DNA of 64,000 nt from Streptomyces sp. NBC_00620 (GTDB lineage: Bacteria; Actinomycetota; Actinomycetes; Streptomycetales; Streptomycetaceae), in assembly GCF_026341825.1 (NCBI RefSeq), contig NZ_JAPENY010000001.1, positions 248,001 to 312,000 of the forward strand, given 5' to 3'. The first letter of the stretch is position 1. Each line of letters starts with the position of its first letter. The notes below the pieces were generated by a model. It was not told the origin of the DNA and searched no databases. It saw only the letters and a program-made list of their open reading frames with translations. Position numbers and translations under genes: made by a program. Shown here one piece after another: positions 62,524-64,000 of this stretch.

Positions 62524-63066
62524 ATGTCCAACACTCCCATGGCAGCGAGCCCGCTCACCCGGGCCGTACTCGAGATCGACGAGTACGCCTCCGGCCTCGG
62601 CTGGGACCAGCCCGCTCGCCTCTTCGCCCTCGTAGACACCGCACGGCTGCGGGCCCAGGAGCCCGGCCTCGCGGCCCAGCTCGGCCTGCAGGACGAGCCG
62701 GAGACCACCGGTCTCACCCCCATCGAGCAGGACGAGGTCCCTGCCAACAAGCCGCTGGACGAGTTCCTCGGCACCATCGCCTGGCCGGACGCCGTGGTCG
62801 GCTGCGCGCTCACCGTGGAGCGGCTGATGCTGCCGCCGTCCGCCGAGGCCTCCGTCCCGGAGGGCCTCAGCCAGAAGAAGCTCACGAAGTGGGTCGCCGA
62901 GCACCCGGACCGTCAGGAGGTACGCATGACGGTCGGCGTGCTCCGCGACGGCACCCGCGACTCCGCGCTGCGCCTGCGCGAGAAGGACGCCCCGACGGAG
63001 GTGCTCACGGGTTCGGGCCTGGTGCCGGGACTGGCGGAGGCGCTGTCGGCGACGTTCGCGGACTAG
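62524..63066 (+). CDS. PPA1309-family conserved actinobacterial protein
   Basis: A 180-residue soluble protein of the PPA1309 family, found across actinobacteria with unknown function. Recurring elements are RAVLEIDEYASGLGWDQPARLFALV near the N-terminus and FLGTIAWPDAVVGCALTVERLMLP in the middle. ATG 62524 has AGGA 8 bp upstream; GTG 62518 would leave only 2 bp. It lies between UPF0182 and the PDZ/S16 protease, a neighbourhood common in actinobacteria. Confidence 0.88.
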   Translation: MSNTPMAASPLTRAVLEIDEYASGLGWDQPARLFALVDTARLRAQEPGLAAQLGLQDEPETTGLTPIEQDEVPANKPLDEFLGTIAWPDAVVGCALTVERLMLPPSAEASVPEGLSQKKLTKWVAEHPDRQEVRMTVGVLRDGTRDSALRLREKDAPTEVLTGSGLVPGLAEALSATFAD

Positions 63067-63086
63067 TACTTCGGATCAGCCGGTGA

Positions 63087-64000
63087 CTACTTGGTAGTGC
63101 ACTTCGGCAGGTCGGAAGTCTTGCCGGAGCTGATGTCCTTGAGGGCGCTCATCGCGTCGTCCATGGTGTTGACCTTGACGAGCGTGAGCCCCTCGGGGGT
63201 GTCCTTCGCGGCGGCCGCGCAGTTGTCCGCGGGCGTCAGGAAGTACTGGGCGCCCTTCTCCCGCGCGCCGACGGTCTTCATCTCGATGCCGCCGATCGGG
63301 CCGACCTTGCCTGCGTCGTCGATGGTGCCGGTGCCGGCCACGAACTTGCCGCCGGTGAGGTTGCCCGGGGTGAGCTTGTCCACGATGCCGAGCGCGAACA
63401 TCAGCCCCGCGCTCGGTCCGCCGACATCCGCGAGCTTGATGTCGATGGTGAACGGGAAGGTGTGGTCGGTCCCGGCGGAGATGCCGACGATGGCACGCTC
63501 CTCACCGTCGTCGTCGGACTTCTTGGTGGTGATCGTGATGTCCTCGGTCTCGGTCGCCGTCTTGTTCTCCTTCTCGGCGGCGGCCTGGGCCTTGGCGGGC
63601 ACGATGGTGAAGACGACCTTCTCGCCCGGCTTGTGCTTGGTGACCAGGTCCGCGACGTCACCGGGCGCCTTCACCGCCGTACCGTCGACGGCCTTGATCA
63701 CGTCTCCGGCGTGCAGCTCGCCCTCGGCCGGGGAGTCCTTGACGACCGTGGAGACGATCACCCAGGACTGCACCGGGATCTTCAGCTCCTTGAGCGCCGC
63801 GACCTTGGCGCTCTCCTGGGACTGGCTGAACTCCTCGGCGTTCTCCTGCGTCGACTGCTCCTCCGTCTTTCCGTCGGGGTAGAGCGTGTCGTGCGGGACC
63901 ACCTTGTTGTCGTGCGCCAGCCAGCCGTAGACCGCTTCCACGAGGTTCATGTTGTAGTCGGCGCTGGTGACCCGGACGGTCGTCATATTGAGATTCCCGG
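63087..64000 (-). CDS. PDZ-domain S16 (Lon-like) protease, YlbL family, N-terminus cut by window edge
   Basis: The open frame continues through the window edge (reading GNLNMTTVRV), so the N-terminal signal/anchor segment is missing. The visible 304 residues contain a PDZ domain (about 70-140, around VIVSTVVKDSPAEGELHAGDVIKAVDG) and a C-terminal Lon-type proteolytic domain with the catalytic Ser in DVGGPSAGLMFALG and Lys in GPIGGIEMKTVGA. YlbL-type proteins are membrane-anchored proteases acting outside the membrane. An inserted Lys/Glu/Thr-rich linker separates the PDZ and protease parts. It converges with the PPA1309 gene. Confidence 0.9.
   Translation of the reverse strand, partial: GNLNMTTVRVTSADYNMNLVEAVYGWLAHDNKVVPHDTLYPDGKTEEQSTQENAEEFSQSQESAKVAALKELKIPVQSWVIVSTVVKDSPAEGELHAGDVIKAVDGTAVKAPGDVADLVTKHKPGEKVVFTIVPAKAQAAAEKENKTATETEDITITTKKSDDDGEERAIVGISAGTDHTFPFTIDIKLADVGGPSAGLMFALGIVDKLTPGNLTGGKFVAGTGTIDDAGKVGPIGGIEMKTVGAREKGAQYFLTPADNCAAAAKDTPEGLTLVKVNTMDDAMSALKDISSGKTSDLPKCTTK

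Overview
The window is a 64 kb piece of a Streptomyces chromosome. The evidence is the very high GC content with strong third-position bias, GTG and TTG starts, several probably leaderless genes, and Streptomyces marker genes: a WhiB-like protein, SigR/RsrA, SigH with its anti-sigma factor, DasR/DasABC, epi-isozizaene synthase with its P450, and a family 2B encapsulin. From memory, most of the gene order matches the conserved core of the S. coelicolor chromosome around nagB-das-nrdAB-sigR-aroA-hisN. No insertion sequence, prophage, integrase, CRISPR array or rRNA operon is visible.

Layout. 0-2.2 kb: a zinc-ribbon peptide, a DHFR-like reductase with its divergent TetR repressor, and an acetyltransferase. 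2.2-5.7 kb: a polyprenyl diphosphate synthase translationally coupled to a family 2B (cyclic-nucleotide-domain) encapsulin shell, a probable terpenoid nanocompartment, with a divergent 77-residue protein. 5.8-12.7 kb: amidase, PLP deaminase-like enzyme, L,D-transpeptidase lipoprotein, OmpR/BaeS-like two-component pair, Na+/H+ antiporter. 12.7-18.8 kb: UBP zinc finger, the anti-sigma/SigH pair, lipid kinase, WblE-like protein, PdtaS-like sensor kinase. 19.2-20.8 kb: TetR/SDR divergent pair. 20.8-27.8 kb: amino-sugar locus (nagB, GH3 hexosaminidase, dasC, dasB, dasA, dasR) with DasR operators. 27.9-32.2 kb: CstA and a monocarboxylate symporter, each with a small partner protein. 32.6-38.2 kb: ribonucleotide reductase nrdA-nrdB behind candidate NrdR boxes and a cobalamin riboswitch, then an AraC/GlxA regulator. 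38.2-40.6 kb: albaflavenone pair (CYP170-type P450 and epi-isozizaene synthase). 41-47.6 kb: deformylase, repeat protein, two HD-domain membrane proteins, rsrA-sigR, hydrolase. 47.8-54.8 kb: HMCES/YedK-like protein, M50 protease, aroA, rsgA, SMR transporter, TetR, hisN, CBS protein. 54.9-64 kb: catalase with divergent CatR/Fur regulator, two identical initiator tRNA genes flanking a Sel1-repeat protein, UPF0182 membrane protein, PPA1309-family protein, and a PDZ/S16 protease cut by the window edge.

The regulatory DNA is readable in many places: divergent repressor/operator pairs, a GGAAT-N18-GTT SigR promoter in front of the long SigR isoform, tandem NrdR-like boxes followed by a B12 riboswitch, several DasR palindromes including one next to no amino-sugar gene, and many perfect hairpin terminators. 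Two dispersed intergenic repeats stand out: a GC-rich element lying 3' of gene ends (three copies) and a 148-bp element in two equal-length copies upstream of genes.
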